Positions 14,114-15,359 of a stretch of DNA of 15,359 nt are shown one piece after another. This DNA is from Propionibacteriaceae bacterium (GTDB lineage: Bacteria; Actinomycetota; Actinomycetes; Propionibacteriales; Propionibacteriaceae). The translations under genes were made by a program, and so were the position numbers. The stretch is taken from assembly GCA_031287505.1 (NCBI GenBank), contig JAITSW010000242.1, positions 1-15,359 of the forward strand, read 5' to 3'. Each line of letters begins with the position of its first letter. The first letter of the stretch is position 1. Below the pieces are notes generated by a model. The model had not been told where the DNA came from. It was given only the letters and a program-made list of their open reading frames with translations, and ran no database searches.

Positions 14114-14901
14114 CAGCACACCGCCTCAAGTTGAAACTCGTTGACCCGAGTTGCTTCAAAGTAGCGTTCGATAGTGCGATTCCAGCGGTTGGTTTGCGTC
14201 CCGGGAGTCAAATAGGCGAACCCGGTAGCATACTTGGAAATCCGATCAGGCCGATGGCCTTTACCCCATAATGCCTTGTCAATCACACTTGACGAGCCGG
14301 GGCTCTTGGTTTCGACGATGCCCATCCCCGGTAATGATCCTTGACGACCCAGCGGCGTATTCCAGGAAATGTCTGAATCTACTGTCACCCGGACGAGATT
14401 GCCCGGGAGCAACAACGTTGACCGTTGATAGGCCACCGTAAGCGTCGGCGCCAACCGAGCCACACGAATATTTGGGATACTCCGATACTTGAGAATCTGG
14501 CTCACCCACTGCCACATGTCGGCAATCTGCCGGTCGCTCTCTACCTGCGCCAGCGGGATTCGATCTTTGACAGTGCGTCCCATCGCGCCACAGGTTTTGA
14601 CTTCCATCCAGCTTTGCCCAGTATCAAGATAGGTACGGGCGCGGACTTTGAAACGGCGGCGACGACGATGTGCCGCCCCGTTGAAAGATACGAATTCCGG
14701 GGTGTCGAAATATGTTGAGGAATAGCCGAAACTGCGGCGTCCGTCGATTTCAAGGACGCGGGTTTGATCGGGCAGTTGCGACAATAATGTCTCAATGCTG
14801 CCGGTCGGGCACACGTACTTGCGATCTCGACGTACTTGCAGATCGGCGCGTTCGGCCAACTCGTTCAGTGAGACAGCGCCCAGGGTCTCAAGCTTTTTCA
14901 C
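14113..14901 (-). CDS. VTC-domain protein (polyphosphate-polymerase-like, triphosphate tunnel fold)
   Basis: 262 residues from GTG 14901, with AGGAGGTGG 4 nt upstream and a GTGA overlap with the DUF4956 gene. Tunnel-lining motifs of the VTC family (PF09359) are in order: RRDRKY (24-29), STYFDTPEF (62-70), the basic run HRRRRRFKVRAR (78-89), WMEVKT (98-103), AYQRST (157-162), VDSD (174-177) and VETKS (196-200). Alternating Arg/Lys and Glu strands bind triphosphate and metal. In yeast Vtc4 this domain makes polyphosphate from ATP at a membrane. The bacterial versions sit beside DUF4956 membrane proteins and surface proteins (CotH or beta-helix), and their reaction is not settled. No membrane helix or SPX domain is present. 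The next gene starts on its stop (TGATG). Confidence 0.88.
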   Translation of the reverse strand: MKKLETLGAVSLNELAERADLQVRRDRKYVCPTGSIETLLSQLPDQTRVLEIDGRRSFGYSSTYFDTPEFVSFNGAAHRRRRRFKVRARTYLDTGQSWMEVKTCGAMGRTVKDRIPLAQVESDRQIADMWQWVSQILKYRSIPNIRVARLAPTLTVAYQRSTLLLPGNLVRVTVDSDISWNTPLGRQGSLPGMGIVETKSPGSSSVIDKALWGKGHRPDRISKYATGFAYLTPGTQTNRWNRTIERYFEATRVNEFQLEAVC

Positions 14902-15359
14902 CGAGCCACCTCCTGAGCCTGTAACAAGATACTGTCGCTTGGATGGGAGGGAAGCAGCTCGAAGCGCACGTCCACATCCGTCATGTCATTGACCAGATCA
15001 AGTTTGCGGACGGTTGCGCTAACCACCCTGGCTCCGAGTAAGACTTCTAGACGAGCCGTGAGTTCGACCTGATTGGCAACCGCCACGTCCAGCACCACAT
15101 TTTGAGAACGGTATCGCTTGAAGAGGGCCGCTGAATCGCCAACAGCCGCCACCGCCAAAATCAACGCCATCAGCGCTAACGCCGGCCAACCCATATCGGC
15201 GCCAAGGCCGCCAATGATTCCCAGTGCCAGGGCAGAGAAATAGTAGGCGATTTCGTGGTGATCAAGCTCAGCCGAGCGAAGCCGGATAATGGCAAGCACC
15301 CCAAAGAGCCCCAGGCCCAGGCCGGCGTTAATACTGACCGTTCCCAGCGCGGCTGACAC
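14898..15359 (-). CDS. DUF4956 integral membrane protein, C-terminal part (start lies beyond the window)
   Basis: 153 residues are visible, open to the window edge; the GTG at 15359 is probably an internal Val codon. Three hydrophobic segments are visible: AGLGLGLFGVLAIIRLRSAE (about 12-30), EIAYYFSALALGIIGGLGA (36-54) and WPALALMALILAVAAVGDSA (58-77). A soluble alpha/beta tail with a ferredoxin-like look follows (about 88-153). GLFGVLAIIRLRS and the following H-x-x-I-A-Y-Y-F are the DUF4956 hallmark. The family has about 220 residues, so roughly 70 lie outside the window. It overlaps the VTC gene by 4 nt and is its likely membrane partner. Confidence 0.8.
   Translation of the reverse strand: MSAALGTVSINAGLGLGLFGVLAIIRLRSAELDHHEIAYYFSALALGIIGGLGADMGWPALALMALILAVAAVGDSAALFKRYRSQNVVLDVAVANQVELTARLEVLLGARVVSATVRKLDLVNDMTDVDVRFELLPSHPSDSILLQAQEVAR

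Overview
The window looks like chromosomal DNA of a high-GC Gram-positive bacterium (Actinomycetota, probably near the Actinomycetales). The signs are GC-rich coding sequence, GTG starts, many 1-8 nt gene overlaps, lipoprotein signal peptides, and a sugar ABC operon that has two permeases but no ATPase of its own. Such operons in this phylum usually share an MsiK/UgpC-type ATPase encoded elsewhere. I see no rRNA, tRNA, CRISPR array, transposase or phage gene.

Layout. (1) 1-4649, minus strand: a carbohydrate uptake and breakdown operon. It runs from a lipoprotein solute-binding protein through two CUT1 permeases and a GH15 glucoamylase/glucodextranase-like enzyme to the N-terminal part of a GH66 dextranase-like protein that leaves the window at base 1. 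GH15 plus GH66 points to import and intracellular hydrolysis of alpha-1,6-glucans (isomalto-oligosaccharides or dextran fragments). A ROK-family repressor is transcribed divergently (4838-5992), with candidate operators in the 188-bp gap. (2) 5993-6364: gene-poor spacer. (3) 6365-9122, plus strand: an ECF-like sigma factor overlapping a single-pass membrane protein whose exterior is a PF09826-type beta-propeller, the likely anti-sigma partner. (4) 9224-9787, plus: a small helix-turn-helix protein whose stop codon overlaps that of a convergent ABC-F ATPase gene (9784-11388, minus). (5) 11389-11953: a structured non-coding stretch with four degenerate 23-nt repeats, a strong minus-strand intrinsic terminator and a 17-codon mini-ORF running through that terminator. 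(6) 11954-15359, minus: a translationally coupled set of a DUF4956 membrane protein (partial), a VTC-domain (polyphosphate-polymerase-like) protein and a large beta-helix 'carbohydrate-binding domain' lipoprotein.

The most unusual points are these. In the beta-helix lipoprotein, about 75 Arg/Val/Thr/Ala-rich residues encoded by a 36-bp-period minisatellite lie between the start codon and the signal-peptide core. At the end of GH15, a 28-bp direct repeat has added 61 bp, removed an ancestral ATGA coupling to GH66 and left the two enzymes in the same frame separated by one TAG. The repeat/terminator/mini-ORF block upstream of the ABC-F gene could be a leader controlling it. The sigma/beta-propeller pair is a plausible cell-surface sensing system with no known ligand.
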